From Anaerococcus degeneri (lineage in GTDB: Bacteria > Bacillota > Clostridia > Tissierellales > Peptoniphilaceae), in contig NZ_JAGGLO010000009.1 in the NCBI RefSeq assembly GCF_017874475.1, forward strand, positions 1 through 64,000: a stretch of 64,000 nucleotides of DNA, read 5' to 3'. The stretch's first letter is position 1. Every line of letters begins with the position of its first letter. Under the pieces are notes generated by a model that was not told where the DNA came from, did no database searches, and saw only the letters and a program-made list of their open reading frames with translations. The position numbers and the translations under genes were made by a program. Below are positions 1 through 9,236 of the stretch, in pieces.

Positions 1-264
1 CCACACGTTTTTTTGCTTGTCAAGTTTTTTTATCATTTTTTTATGATTTTTTTGACTTTGAACAAGTTTCTCTCTTGCCGACATTTAATACTATAGCACC
101 TGAAAAGTTCTTTGTCAAATATTTTTTTAAATTTTTCTCTTTCTTTTATTCTTTGATATTTACTTTCAATTTTCCTTCTATTGTATGTATATAATAGGTG
201 CATTTTTTTGTATTATCTTATGGCTTTTTTGTTTTCCTGGGTATAGGTATATTAGGAGGAGATT
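1..264 (+). promoter_or_regulatory. Upstream region and probable promoter of the aldolase gene
   Basis: No gene is visible here; the stretch is very T-rich. A TATAAT box lies at 190-195, but a convincing -35 at the right distance is not visible (TTTCAA at 164-169 leaves a 20-base spacer). A strong ribosome binding site AGGAGGA at 254-260 precedes the ATG at 265. The first 110 bases may hold the promoter of a leftward gene outside the window, which cannot be shown here. Confidence 0.4.
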
Positions 265-1149
265 ATGAATTCTGAACAATTAAAAAGAATGCAAAATGAT
301 AAGGGTTTTGTAGCTGCCCTTGACCAGAGTGGTGGGTCTACACCTAAGGCTCTTAAGCTTTATGGTGTGAATGAAGATGCCTATAAGAATGACGAGGAGA
401 TGTTTGGCCTGGTCCATGAGATGAGAAAGAGGATCATCACTAACCCTGCCTTTAATAGGGATAGGATTCTTGGTGCGATTTTGTTTAAGGTTACTATGAA
501 TTCTAAGATTGGCGATAAATACACTGCCGATTATCTTTGGGAAGATAAGGGTGTTGTTCCTATTGTTAAAGTTGACGAGGGTTTGGCTGAGGAATTAAAC
601 GGGGTCCGTCTTATGAAGCCTATGGCCCATCTTGACGAGCTATTGGAAAATGCTAGACAAAGGCATATCTTCGGTACTAAGATGCGTTCTGTTATATATG
701 AATATAACGAGGAGGGCATCAAGGATGTGGTTGACCAACAATTTGATTATGCCATGAGGATTTTCGGGGCTGGTTTTGTCCCAATTATCGAACCTGAAGT
801 TGATATCCACGCCCAAGATAAGGCAAAAATTGAGGAAATCCTTAATATTTACATGGTTGAGGCCCTCAAGGATATACCTGATGATTATAGGTTTATCTTT
901 AAGCTTACCCTTCCAGAAGAAGCCAACCACTATGACGACCTCTTGGATTATCCGCAAACTGTAAGGGTTGTAGCCCTTTCTGGCGGATATTCAAGGGATG
1001 AGGCCAACGAGAAATTAAAGGCTAACAAAAATGTCATTGCATCTTTCTCAAGGGCCCTTGCCCAAGGTCTAAATGTGAATGACACCCAGGAGGAATTTAC
1101 CGACAAGCTAGATAAGTCTATTGAGGCAATTTACCAGGCTAGTATCTAA
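265..1149 (+). CDS. fda: Fructose-bisphosphate aldolase class I
   Basis: Cleaves fructose 1,6-bisphosphate to dihydroxyacetone phosphate and glyceraldehyde 3-phosphate in cytosolic glycolysis, through a lysine Schiff base (class I, metal-independent). The 294-residue length matches the staphylococcal FdaI type. Visible motifs are the N-terminal [14 protein letters not shown] (residues 18-31), IIEPEVDI (174-181) and FKLTLPEE (212-219), whose K213 is the expected Schiff-base lysine, plus a C-terminal ALSGGYSR segment. The start is fixed by AGGAGGA seven bases upstream. It is monocistronic: a strong bidirectional terminator follows and the next gene is on the other strand. The family is clear from the motifs. 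Confidence 0.95.
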   Translation: MNSEQLKRMQNDKGFVAALDQSGGSTPKALKLYGVNEDAYKNDEEMFGLVHEMRKRIITNPAFNRDRILGAILFKVTMNSKIGDKYTADYLWEDKGVVPIVKVDEGLAEELNGVRLMKPMAHLDELLENARQRHIFGTKMRSVIYEYNEEGIKDVVDQQFDYAMRIFGAGFVPIIEPEVDIHAQDKAKIEEILNIYMVEALKDIPDDYRFIFKLTLPEEANHYDDLLDYPQTVRVVALSGGYSRDEANEKLKANKNVIASFSRALAQGLNVNDTQEEFTDKLDKSIEAIYQASI

Positions 1150-1262
1150 GATACATTTTCGCTTTTACCTATAAATTTTAAAGCGAATCTGCTGAAAATT
1201 TCGAATTTCTAGAACAAATTAAAATCAGAATTTTATAAAAGATTTCTAATTTAGCAAAAAAT

Positions 1263-1304
1263 AAACTCCTAGCTGAGTCTTTATCAGCTAGGAGTTTTGT
1301 TTTT
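1263..1304. terminator. Bidirectional intrinsic terminator
   Basis: A 14-bp perfect stem (1263-1276 with 1284-1297) and a 7-base loop, T-rich to the right and A-rich to the left. It separates the convergent aldolase and DUF951 genes and can terminate both. Confidence 0.85.
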
Positions 1305-1305
1305 C

Positions 1306-1533
1306 TTAATCTTCTTCAGGCTCGTAGTTTACAATAGAAACCATCTTGCCTTCCTTATTTTTTATTTTTCTGATTTTTTTATCAAAATCTAATCTTTTCA
1401 TCCAAATAATTTTATCACATCCCAAGCACCTTAATTTGATGTCTGCCCCTAGCCTTTCGATTTGCCAGAGGTTTTCTCCGCAAGGATGGCCTTTTTTGAG
1501 GGTGATTATGTCATTTAACTTGTATTTTTTCAT
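1306..1533 (-). CDS. DUF951 family small protein
   Basis: A 75-residue soluble protein of the DUF951 family, common in Firmicutes and of unknown function. The family signature is visible as the motif LKKGHPCGENLWQIERLGAD (residues 13-32), followed by RCLGCDKIIWMKR. The paired cysteines (C18, then the RCLGC pair) suggest a small beta fold, possibly metal binding; that is inference. Its start overlaps the last 23 bases of the MscS gene, with GGAGATAGGAA as ribosome binding site inside that gene, so the two are probably translationally coupled. It is the last gene of the EF-G-like/glgB operon and is followed by the shared terminator. Confidence 0.85.
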   Translation of the reverse strand: MKKYKLNDIITLKKGHPCGENLWQIERLGADIKLRCLGCDKIIWMKRLDFDKKIRKIKNKEGKMVSIVNYEPEED

Positions 1534-2386
1534 TTCCTATCTCCACTTTTTTCGCCCTGATTTCTCTTTTTTCCATCTCTTCCTTAATTAGGACACGCGC
1601 CGCCCTTTGGTAGGCCCATTGGTAGCCGTCCTTGGTGGTTGCAATCATCTTTACGATGTAGACAATCGGCTCAAAAGACGAAATTTCAAAGAATTCAAAA
1701 CCTTCGACTACCTTGCCCTTAAAGTCAGGATCATTCTTGAGTTTGCTTGCCACGATTTGAACAATTTCCTTGGCTTCCTCAAGGCTTACCTCATAAGGAA
1801 GGGAGAAAGTAACCTGGGCTAGGGCCTTGCCCCTGTTAAAGTTTTGAACGTTGGCGATTTTTGAATTTGGAATAATGTGTAGGGAACCGTTGAAATCCCT
1901 GATGAGGGTGGTCCTTAGGTTTAATTGTTCAACTGTACCCTCGCAACCTGCTGCTATTACCCAATCTCCGACCCTAATCCTATCGTCAACCACGATAAAA
2001 ATGCCCATTATGAAGTCTTGGATTATGGTTTGGGAACCAAAGGCGATGGCAATACCACCTATACCAGCTGTTGCGATTAGGGAAGATGTGTTGATTCCAA
2101 CAGAATCGAGGATGATATTTATTACTATAAAAATAATGGCAAACTTGATTATCGAATACAAAAGCTTGCTTATTGTCTCAATCTTGGCTGGATTTGCCAT
2201 TCTGGAAGACTGGTTTTTGTGTAAAAACTTATCCAAGGCCTTTCTGGCAATCCTTATTAGGATAAAGCCAGCTAATATGGCAAGGCCAATGGTTATGAGT
2301 CTTGAAATCAAGACATTTTTCATAAGGCTTTTTACCATCTGGTTTTTTTCAAGGTTTTCAAATACTTGGCTTTCTAAGTTTTCCAT
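1511..2386 (-). CDS. MscS-family mechanosensitive ion channel
   Basis: A small-conductance mechanosensitive channel that would release solutes on hypo-osmotic shock. The 291-residue length is standard for the YkuT/MscS type. Three membrane segments are readable: residues about 22-48 and 72-95, then the Gly/Ala-rich pore helix TM3 (LIATAGIGGIAIAFGSQT). The beta domain DDRIRVGDWV and a cytoplasmic alpha/beta C-terminus follow. It abuts the SGNH hydrolase gene with no gap and overlaps DUF951, so it belongs to the same leftward operon. The substrate is not specific; the family is unambiguous. Confidence 0.92.
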   Translation of the reverse strand: MENLESQVFENLEKNQMVKSLMKNVLISRLITIGLAILAGFILIRIARKALDKFLHKNQSSRMANPAKIETISKLLYSIIKFAIIFIVINIILDSVGINTSSLIATAGIGGIAIAFGSQTIIQDFIMGIFIVVDDRIRVGDWVIAAGCEGTVEQLNLRTTLIRDFNGSLHIIPNSKIANVQNFNRGKALAQVTFSLPYEVSLEEAKEIVQIVASKLKNDPDFKGKVVEGFEFFEISSFEPIVYIVKMIATTKDGYQWAYQRAARVLIKEEMEKREIRAKKVEIGNEKIQVK

Positions 2387-2893
2387 TTATTCTCCAATCT
2401 TTTCTATAATCTTTGCGGCAAGATTTTCGTGAAAGTCGTCTCCTAAATGCACTCCATCTAGGTAGTGGCCGGGAATTGCCTCGGCATCTATATAGTCTTT
2501 TCCCAAGGTCTTAATTTTTTCCTTAAGGCTTGTGATTTTCCTATTTATCTCTCCATAAACCGGGTAAAATTCGTTCTCTTCGACGAAGGGTGGGCTTATG
2601 AGTAGGATTTTCCTTGCCTGACCTAGGTCTACTATACTTTTTAGGTTTTTAAAAACCAAATCAACTGAAAGTCCGAGCATAAAATCGTTAGTTCCCCCAA
2701 AAATTATCAAAAGATCTGCTGGATCTGTAGTCATGGTGTAGCCCTCATATCTTTCCAGCATTTCCTTAGTAGTGGACCCATTTCTGCCAAGATTTACAAC
2801 ATCAAAACCCGCCTTAGCAAGAAAGCGGGTGTATGAGTTGTTTTCGACGAGAAAACCTTCTGTGAAGGAATCTCCCAAACATATTATTTTCAT
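2387..2893 (-). CDS. SGNH/GDSL-family hydrolase
   Basis: A 168-residue serine esterase or acyl hydrolase of the SGNH fold. Block I is CLGDSFTEG near the N-terminus with S9 as nucleophile. The block II glycine is NLGRNGSTT, block III is IIFGGTNDF (the SGNH asparagine), and block V is DGVHLGDDFH with the catalytic Asp and His. There is no signal peptide, so it should act in the cytosol. Its start shares one base with the end of glgB and its stop abuts MscS, giving tight operon packing. The natural substrate cannot be told; acyl or carbohydrate ester deacylation is usual for the family. Confidence 0.88.
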   Translation of the reverse strand: MKIICLGDSFTEGFLVENNSYTRFLAKAGFDVVNLGRNGSTTKEMLERYEGYTMTTDPADLLIIFGGTNDFMLGLSVDLVFKNLKSIVDLGQARKILLISPPFVEENEFYPVYGEINRKITSLKEKIKTLGKDYIDAEAIPGHYLDGVHLGDDFHENLAAKIIEKIGE

Positions 2894-4884
2894 TATTTTA
2901 CCTTTTTTAGGGCAAGGGCTGTCCTACAAGGAATATAAATTTTGATTCCGTCGTAGTCTGTGCCCGGAAGTTTTTCTGTATCGTAGACAACGCCGTGGCT
3001 AATCCTTTCAAAGCCACCAAACCTTGTCTCGTCTGTATCCATAACTACCTTAAATTCTCCAATGTCGTGGATTGGAAGGTGGAAGGACTCATAGGAATTT
3101 GTTGGGTGGAAGTTGAAAAGATAAACTATGTCCTTATTTCTAAAGGCAATAATTTTCCTGTCGTTATCTAGCCAGAGCCTGTAGGTATCGTTGCCTAGTT
3201 GGTTATTTTCTTTGACAAAATTTATCATTGCCTCGTCAAAGTCTGCCAAGAACTTATATTTGAGATAATCTGCATCTCTTAGGGACCATTGGCGGCGGGC
3301 ATAGTGGTAAGAATAACCATTGCCCTCCCTTGGAAAATCAATCCATTCAGGGTGGCCAAATTCATTGCCCATAAAGTTTAGGTAGGCATCAGCTCCCATA
3401 GATAGGGTTATCCACCTAATCATCTTGTGGAGGGCTATGGCACGATCTATCTCAAAGTTGTGGATATCTATGGCCATAGAATCATACATCTCAGCATCAG
3501 CAAGCTGGAAGATTGTAGTTTTTGAACCAACTAGGGCCTGGTCGTGGCTTTCTACATAGCCAATTCTCTTTTCGCTTGGCCTGTGGGTTGTAAGTTCATA
3601 CCACATATTAGAAAGGTCCCAATCGTGGTCGTCCCTCTTTAGGGTTCTCTCCCAGAAATCTGGCATACCCATGGCAAGCCTGTAATCAAAGCCGATTCCG
3701 CCTTGACTAACAGGTAGGCACATGCCAGGCATACCTGACATATCCTCTGCTATGGTGATAGCATCCGGTTTAACTTCTCTGATGAGCTCGTTTGCCATTT
3801 GCAGATAATTTAAGGCATCTATGTCTGTATTCATAGAAAAGTATTTTGCGTAAGAGTCGAAGACTTCTCCACGGCCGTGGTCCTTGTAGATCATGGATGT
3901 GACCCCATCGAACCTGAATCCGTCAAAGTGGAATTCTTCAAGCCAATATTTCACATTTGATAAGAGGAAGTGGACAACTCCGCCCTTGTGGTAGTCAAAA
4001 AGTTTGGAATCCCAATCTGGGTGGTTACCTTCATTTCCTGCGTGGAAAAATTGGTAGTCTGTACCGTCAAATTCATTGATACCTTCGGCTATATTTTTAA
4101 CTGAATGAGAATGGACTAGGTCCATTATTACATTAAGGCCCATTTCGTGGGCTTTATTTATCAAACTTTTAAGGTCTTTGGTCTCCCCGTACCAAGAAGA
4201 TGGGGCAAAAAAGTTTGCCACTTGGTAACCAAAAGATCCATAGTAAGGGTGTTCAGCTATAGCCATGAGCTGGACAGTGTTGTAGCCGCCTTTTTTAATC
4301 CTTGGAAGGACGTGTTTTTCAAATTCCTTGTAGGATGAAACCTTGCCTTCTTCACCTGCCATGCCTATGTGGGCTTCGTAGATTAAAAGGTCTTTGTTTT
4401 GGATTTTGAAATCTTGGTCGGTCCACTCAAAGTCCTTGCGTGAATTTTCCAATATTGCTGCATAGTCAAAGTCTTCATTCCTTTCTACCCTTCTAGCATA
4501 GATTGGAATTCTCTCCATAATCCTTCCACCCGCGTCAACTAGGACTTTTAGGCGGGACTTGTGAGGGATGGTCCTAATGCCTTTTACAAAGATTTCCCAG
4601 TCCCCTCCGTTAATCTTTGTTAGAGGATGTGAATGCTTATCCCAATTGTTAAAGTCTCCTATAAGATAGAGCCCGTCTGCATTTGGAGCCCATTCCCTAT
4701 AAATCCAGCCTCCCTCAACCTTGTGGAAACCGTAGTAATTGTGAGCGTTGGCAAATTCTTTAAGTGATTTACCACCAGCTAAAAAAATCTTTTTTTGCTC
4801 TTCTAGCCTATCCATCCTTAGATTTATGTCGTTTTCATAGTCACTTAAGTAAGGGTCTATATCTAGTATTTCCCATCTTGCCAT
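2893..4884 (-). CDS. glgB: 1,4-alpha-glucan branching enzyme (GH13)
   Basis: Introduces alpha-1,6 branches into glycogen-like alpha-glucan. The order is an N-terminal CBM48 domain (YREWAPNADGLYLIGDFNNW), a GH13 TIM barrel, and a C-terminal all-beta domain; 663 residues. Catalytic residues are readable: nucleophile D326 in FRFDGVTSM, acid/base E380 in AEDMSGMPG, and the third aspartate in YVESHDQALVG. The sequence style (YHKGGVVHFLLSN, DFPREGNGYSYHYARRQW) resembles the eukaryotic/archaeal-type branching enzymes more than the E. coli type. No glgC or glgA is beside it. It sits 16 bases after the EF-G-like gene and shares one base with the hydrolase gene, so it is co-transcribed. Confidence 0.93.
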   Translation of the reverse strand: MARWEILDIDPYLSDYENDINLRMDRLEEQKKIFLAGGKSLKEFANAHNYYGFHKVEGGWIYREWAPNADGLYLIGDFNNWDKHSHPLTKINGGDWEIFVKGIRTIPHKSRLKVLVDAGGRIMERIPIYARRVERNEDFDYAAILENSRKDFEWTDQDFKIQNKDLLIYEAHIGMAGEEGKVSSYKEFEKHVLPRIKKGGYNTVQLMAIAEHPYYGSFGYQVANFFAPSSWYGETKDLKSLINKAHEMGLNVIMDLVHSHSVKNIAEGINEFDGTDYQFFHAGNEGNHPDWDSKLFDYHKGGVVHFLLSNVKYWLEEFHFDGFRFDGVTSMIYKDHGRGEVFDSYAKYFSMNTDIDALNYLQMANELIREVKPDAITIAEDMSGMPGMCLPVSQGGIGFDYRLAMGMPDFWERTLKRDDHDWDLSNMWYELTTHRPSEKRIGYVESHDQALVGSKTTIFQLADAEMYDSMAIDIHNFEIDRAIALHKMIRWITLSMGADAYLNFMGNEFGHPEWIDFPREGNGYSYHYARRQWSLRDADYLKYKFLADFDEAMINFVKENNQLGNDTYRLWLDNDRKIIAFRNKDIVYLFNFHPTNSYESFHLPIHDIGEFKVVMDTDETRFGGFERISHGVVYDTEKLPGTDYDGIKIYIPCRTALALKKVK

Positions 4885-4900
4885 TGCCGCCTCCTGACTT

Positions 4901-6961
4901 TTAGTCTTCTTTCTTGCTTTCTATAACTTTTTGAGTAATTTCTTTTGGAACTTCTTCATATCTTACAAAGTCCATTGAGAATGTTCCCCTAGCTGATGTT
5001 TGGCTTCTAAGGTCGATGGCGTAGGTTAGGACTTCAGAAAGTGGAGCTTCCGCCTTGATGACTTGGCTACCGTCCGCTTGTGGTTCCATACCTAAAATCC
5101 TACCACGTCTTTTGTTCATATCGCCCATAACATCGCCCATGTTTGCGTCTGGAACGTTGATTTCTAGACTCATAACAGGTTCTAGAAGGATTGGGTCTGC
5201 TTCTTCAATACCCTTCTTGAAGGCAATTCTTGCTGCTGTTTTGAAGGCTTGTTCGTTTGAGTCAACTGGGTGGTAAGAACCATCGTAAAGTGTTGCCTTA
5301 ATACCTGTAACCTTGTAGCCTGCTAGTGGGCCTTCTGCTAGGGATTCTTCAAGACCTTTTTCTACTGCTGGGAAATAATTCTTTGGCACAGCGCCGCCGA
5401 ATACTTCTTCATCAAAGACAAAGTCTTCTTCGCTTGGTTCAAACCTGATAAATACGTCACCGTATTGGCCTGCACCACCGGATTGCTTTTTATGCCTACC
5501 TTGGACATCTGACTTGCCCTTGATTGTTTCTCTGTAAGGAATTTTATATTCAATAATTTCTGTATTTACAGAATAGTTGTCTTTTAATTTATCCATCAAA
5601 ACTTCAAGCTGAACATTGCCAAGGCCTGATAATACCTGTTGGCTGGTTTCTCTGTTCATCTCGTTTGCAAAGGTTGGATCTTCTTCGTTTAGTTTTTGTA
5701 AAGCTTCTGAAATCTTATCCTCGTCCGCACGGCTAACTGCCTTGATTGCATAGAATAAAACTGGTTTTGGATACTTAATCTGTTTGTATTCGATTTTGTT
5801 TTCCTTAGAGCAAAGTGTATCGCCAGTTTGAGTCTTATCAAGCTTAGCAAAGGCACCTATATCGCCCGCAACAACCTTGTCTGTCTTGATTTGTTCATTG
5901 CCCCTGAGGAAGAATAGTGAAGATATTTTTTCTTCAGATTCCTTAGTTGCATTGTAAAGTTTATCGTCTTTGGAAATGGAACCGCTCACTACCTTGAAGA
6001 TTGAAATCTTACCAAGGAATGGGTCTGCAAGAGTTTTGAAAACTACAGCTGAGAATGGTGCATCTTCCTTGGTTTCGAAAGCTTCGTAACCTTCTTTAAC
6101 CCTAAAACCTATATTTGCAGATTCGTCATCTATAGATGGCATATATTTGCAAATCACATCTAGAAGTGAAGTTAGACCAATCATCTTTTCTGTAGAACCA
6201 GCGATTAGTGGAACAACCTTACCTTGAAGGATGGCTTTAGATAGACCTTCTCTGATTTCTTCTTCAGAGAATTCTTCGCCTTCAAAGAATTTTTCCATTA
6301 ATTCGTCATCAGATTCGGCAACGGCTTCTATAACTTGGTTATAAACTTCTTCAACTTCTGCCACTCTGATTTCTGGAATTTCTAATTCTTTCTTTTCGTT
6401 ATTTTCATAAGAATAGGCTTTTTTATCCATAACGTCGATTATGCCTTCGAAGTTTTCACCTTCGCCAAGCATAAGAGTTAGAGGGATGATTTTTTTGCCA
6501 AATTCGATGTGAAGGTCAGAAACAACCTTGTTAAAGTGAGCGTTTTCCTTATCTAGTTTATTAACGAAGATAACAGATGGGAGGTTAATCTTTTGGGTAT
6601 ATTTCCAATATTTTTCTGTACCAACTTCGATTCCCTTTTCACCGTCTATTACAAAAAGTGCACTTTCTGCAGCCCTTAGAGCCTGGAGTGCTTCGCCTTC
6701 AAAGTCAAAAAATCCTGGAGAATCTATGAAATTTAGTTTAAAATCGTTATACTCTATTGGAATTATTGATGTTTGAAGAGAAATTTGTCTTTTCTTCTCT
6801 TGTTTTTCGTAGTCAGAAACTGTATTGCCATTTTCTATCCTACCTTTTTTATCTATAACTCCGGTCTTGAATAAAAGGGCTTCAGTAAGTGATGTTTTAC
6901 CTGCACCCGAATGCCCTACTAAGGCTAAATTCCTGAGCTTAGATGTCTTATAATTTTTCAT
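4901..6961 (-). CDS. Elongation factor G-like GTPase (EF-G paralogue)
   Basis: A five-domain translational GTPase of 686 residues in the EF-G-like (FusA-like) subfamily found in clostridia and actinobacteria. The P-loop is GHSGAGKT (16-23) rather than the GHIDAGKT of canonical EF-G. Switch II reads DSPGFFDF and the G4 motif NKLDKE. Domain IV (GGAGQYGDVFIRFEP) and domain V (RRGRILGMEPQADG) are intact. Canonical fusA normally lies in the str operon with rpsL and rpsG, which are absent here, so this is probably the second, specialised copy. It is first in the leftward operon, with AGAAGGAGAT before the ATG. Its exact role is not established. Confidence 0.88.
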   Translation of the reverse strand: MKNYKTSKLRNLALVGHSGAGKTSLTEALLFKTGVIDKKGRIENGNTVSDYEKQEKKRQISLQTSIIPIEYNDFKLNFIDSPGFFDFEGEALQALRAAESALFVIDGEKGIEVGTEKYWKYTQKINLPSVIFVNKLDKENAHFNKVVSDLHIEFGKKIIPLTLMLGEGENFEGIIDVMDKKAYSYENNEKKELEIPEIRVAEVEEVYNQVIEAVAESDDELMEKFFEGEEFSEEEIREGLSKAILQGKVVPLIAGSTEKMIGLTSLLDVICKYMPSIDDESANIGFRVKEGYEAFETKEDAPFSAVVFKTLADPFLGKISIFKVVSGSISKDDKLYNATKESEEKISSLFFLRGNEQIKTDKVVAGDIGAFAKLDKTQTGDTLCSKENKIEYKQIKYPKPVLFYAIKAVSRADEDKISEALQKLNEEDPTFANEMNRETSQQVLSGLGNVQLEVLMDKLKDNYSVNTEIIEYKIPYRETIKGKSDVQGRHKKQSGGAGQYGDVFIRFEPSEEDFVFDEEVFGGAVPKNYFPAVEKGLEESLAEGPLAGYKVTGIKATLYDGSYHPVDSNEQAFKTAARIAFKKGIEEADPILLEPVMSLEINVPDANMGDVMGDMNKRRGRILGMEPQADGSQVIKAEAPLSEVLTYAIDLRSQTSARGTFSMDFVRYEEVPKEITQKVIESKKED

Positions 6962-7088
6962 AATATATCTCCTTCTGGACCTAAATCTATTGTTAATTAT
7001 TTGTCCATTTTTATATTTATAATAATATTATATAGTATTTCTCATAAAATTTCTACCCCTACAAGAAAATGTTTTCACTTGTTGGGAA

Positions 7089-7121
7089 AATAAAACTCCC
7101 TGAAACAGGAGTTTATTTTTT
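7089..7121 (-). terminator. Intrinsic terminator of the first mannose-type PTS operon
   Basis: On the minus strand AAACTCC pairs with GGAGTTT around a short loop and is followed by TTATTTT. It overlaps the stop codon of the DUF956 gene and closes the four-gene PTS operon. Confidence 0.7.
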
Positions 7122-7469
7122 GAACTTCCTTTTCAAATAATCCCACACAGTCAAAGACCTTCTTAATTTGTCATCTGGAAGATATTTGTTAAGGGCCCTT
7201 AGGATAGCCTTGTTGTCAGGGCTATTAAAGATAAAGTCCCCGTTTTGTTTGGTGTGGATAGCAAATCGGGTAATCTTTTTCTTAAAAATTACCGATGCAG
7301 TTACCATTTTAATTTCTGTGTACGGAATTTGAATAAAATCTCTGACATTTCTTTCGTTGTAATATTCTAGGGCCTTATTACCTACTAGGAGGTCACCGTG
7401 ACTGGTGAAACCTCCCAAGTAATTTGCCTTAGTTTGGTAGTCGATCTTGGTGTTTTGACTTTCTACCAT
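7113..7469 (-). CDS. manO: DUF956 family protein of the mannose PTS (ManO-like), copy 1
   Basis: A 118-residue protein of DUF956, almost always the last gene of Firmicute mannose-family PTS operons and thought to be an accessory or regulator (ManO). The start is placed at the ATG at 7469, one base after the IID stop. A longer frame would begin inside the IID gene, and the chosen start gives the same length as the second copy at 12731-13087. It shares with that copy the pattern AKGNYL/AKANYL, FTSHGD/FTSRGD, YYNERN/YYNEKN, IQIPYTE/IQIPYSE. No membrane segment or signal peptide is seen. Confidence 0.85.
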   Translation of the reverse strand: MVESQNTKIDYQTKANYLGGFTSHGDLLVGNKALEYYNERNVRDFIQIPYTEIKMVTASVIFKKKITRFAIHTKQNGDFIFNSPDNKAILRALNKYLPDDKLRRSLTVWDYLKRKFKK

Positions 7470-7470
7470 A

Positions 7471-8403
7471 TTACATAATGTGGAAATATTTCGCAACTAT
7501 ACCTATAGCAAAAAGAGCAAGGATAATTGTGATTGGTGATACGTTTTTCTTTAAGAGCTTACAAATACCAAGGGTTAGTAGTAATGGTACAAGGCCTGGT
7601 ATTAGTGAGTCTAAGTTTTGTTGCAGGGTTGTTACCTTAACTGGGTCAAGGGCTGTAGGTCCTATGGCTGCAAATTGTTTAAGAGCTGCTTGGATACCTT
7701 CTGCACCTGCTGGTAGGGCTGCCCAATCAATGTAAGATCCTGGCTGTTGGGTTACTTTTGCAACATCGATTGCAAAGTTGATTGATACCCATCTTTGAAC
7801 TAGGGCGCCGATTATGAACATACCAAGGATGGATGCCATAAGGGTAATCCTACCTAAAAGTCCGCCTGAAAGGTCTTTTGTGATTTGGTTTCCTGCCTTG
7901 TAGCCCATTTCTTGGGTCTTCCACTCAAAGATCATCCTGATTGCATTCCATGCAATGAAGAAAATAAGTGGACCAACAATTGAACCTGTAAGGGCCATAG
8001 ATGCACCAAGGGCACCTAGGATTGGTCTAAGGGTAAACCAGAATACTGGATCCCCTACACCTGCTAGAGGTCCCATCATACCAACCTTCACACCTTGGAT
8101 AGCTGCATCGTCAATTGGTGTGCCGTTGGCTCTTTCCTCTTCCATAGCGAGGGTCACACCCATAACTGGGCTTGAAACGTAAGGGTGGGTATTATAGAAC
8201 TCTAAGTGTCTCTTAAGAGCTTCTACTTGGTCTTCTTTTGCTGGATATAATTCTTTGATAGCTGGGATCATAGAAAATGCCCAACCACCGTTTTGCATTC
8301 TTTCGTAGTTCCAAGAACCTTGAAGGAATTGGTGACGCCACCAAACTTTTTTACGGGTCGCATCTGAAAGAACTATTTTTTTGTTATTAACTGTATCTGT
8401 CAT
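7471..8403 (-). CDS. manN: PTS mannose family transporter subunit IID, copy 1
   Basis: Membrane subunit IID of a mannose-class phosphotransferase transporter; with IIC it forms the sugar channel. The 310-residue length is typical. The N-terminus WWRHQFLQGSWNYERMQNGG (about residues 21-40) is the IID hallmark, followed by MGVTLAMEEERANG and GPLAGVGDPVFWFTLRPI. The C-terminal part has two or three hydrophobic segments. It starts nine bases after the IIC stop and ends one base before DUF956. It is closely similar along its length to the second IID at 13088-14026; the differences cluster in the loop about residues 225-245. Confidence 0.93.
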   Translation of the reverse strand: MTDTVNNKKIVLSDATRKKVWWRHQFLQGSWNYERMQNGGWAFSMIPAIKELYPAKEDQVEALKRHLEFYNTHPYVSSPVMGVTLAMEEERANGTPIDDAAIQGVKVGMMGPLAGVGDPVFWFTLRPILGALGASMALTGSIVGPLIFFIAWNAIRMIFEWKTQEMGYKAGNQITKDLSGGLLGRITLMASILGMFIIGALVQRWVSINFAIDVAKVTQQPGSYIDWAALPAGAEGIQAALKQFAAIGPTALDPVKVTTLQQNLDSLIPGLVPLLLTLGICKLLKKNVSPITIILALFAIGIVAKYFHIM

Positions 8404-8412
8404 AGGTCCTCC

Positions 8413-9228
8413 TTAATAATCATTGATTATATCGCCAAGTGGGTCACCAGAACCGGCATTTCCGCCTGGATTAGATGTAGCAAGGGTCTTTAAGGTCATA
8501 TAAACCATCGCAAGAATAACGCCTATAGCACCGAGCGCGATTAGGGTTAGGTTTGGAATAGCTGCGAGTACAAAACCAAGGGCAAAGAATGGCCAGGTCT
8601 CTTTTGTACTCATCATGTTGATTACCATAGCATAACCTACTGCTGCTACCATGCCGCCGCCAACTGCCATACCGCCTGTTAGCCATTCTGGCATCTTGTT
8701 TAGGGTTTCTGTAACAACTGCTGGTGGGATGAAGCAAAGAGCAAGGGCAGGAACAAGGATACGAACACCTTGCATAGCTACTGCAAGCCATGATAGGCCT
8801 TCAATCTTGCCAAAGTTAGCATCTTCTGCTGCAGCATCCATACCGTGAACTATCGGAATAGCTAAGGTCCTAGCAAACATTGTTAGGAAAAGTCCTGCTA
8901 CTGATAGTGGGATTGCAAGGGTGATAGATGTGTTAATAGCATCTGTCGCATTAGCATCTCCACCTTCTAGGGCAAGAACCATGATAATAGCTGAAGCTAC
9001 TGAAGCTAAAGCCGCATCTGGGGCTACTGCCGCACCTACGTTTGCCCAACCAAGGGCAATCATTTGAAGTGATCCGCCGAGTATGATACCTTCCTTAAGA
9101 TGGCCTGTCACAAGACCTATTAGGGTACAAGCAACAACTGGTTGGTGGAATTGGAATTGGTCCAAAATACCTTCACAACCTGCAAGGAAAGCTACTAGGC
9201 CGATTAAAATTATATTAATAAAATTCAT
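8413..9228 (-). CDS. manM: PTS mannose family transporter subunit IIC, copy 1
   Basis: Polytopic IIC subunit (271 residues) of a mannose-class PTS, carrying the sugar-binding transport domain. Family signatures include FHQPVVACTLIGLVTGHLKEG, GGSLQMIALGWANVGAAVAPD and the Gly-rich LTGGMAVGGGMVAAVGYAMV. About seven to nine hydrophobic segments are readable. It lies between IIAB (eight bases upstream) and IID (nine bases downstream), as in manLMN operons. The sugar cannot be read from sequence: members carry mannose, glucose, fructose, glucosamine or other hexose derivatives. Confidence 0.93.
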   Translation of the reverse strand: MNFINIILIGLVAFLAGCEGILDQFQFHQPVVACTLIGLVTGHLKEGIILGGSLQMIALGWANVGAAVAPDAALASVASAIIMVLALEGGDANATDAINTSITLAIPLSVAGLFLTMFARTLAIPIVHGMDAAAEDANFGKIEGLSWLAVAMQGVRILVPALALCFIPPAVVTETLNKMPEWLTGGMAVGGGMVAAVGYAMVINMMSTKETWPFFALGFVLAAIPNLTLIALGAIGVILAMVYMTLKTLATSNPGGNAGSGDPLGDIINDY

Positions 9229-9236
9229 AATCTCTC

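Noticed and set aside
7064-7077. A catabolite-response-element-like sequence (AGAAAATGTTTTCA).
   Set aside because: It lies between a terminator and the EF-G-like operon, lacks the central CG, and no other good site was seen near the PTS or radical-enzyme promoters.
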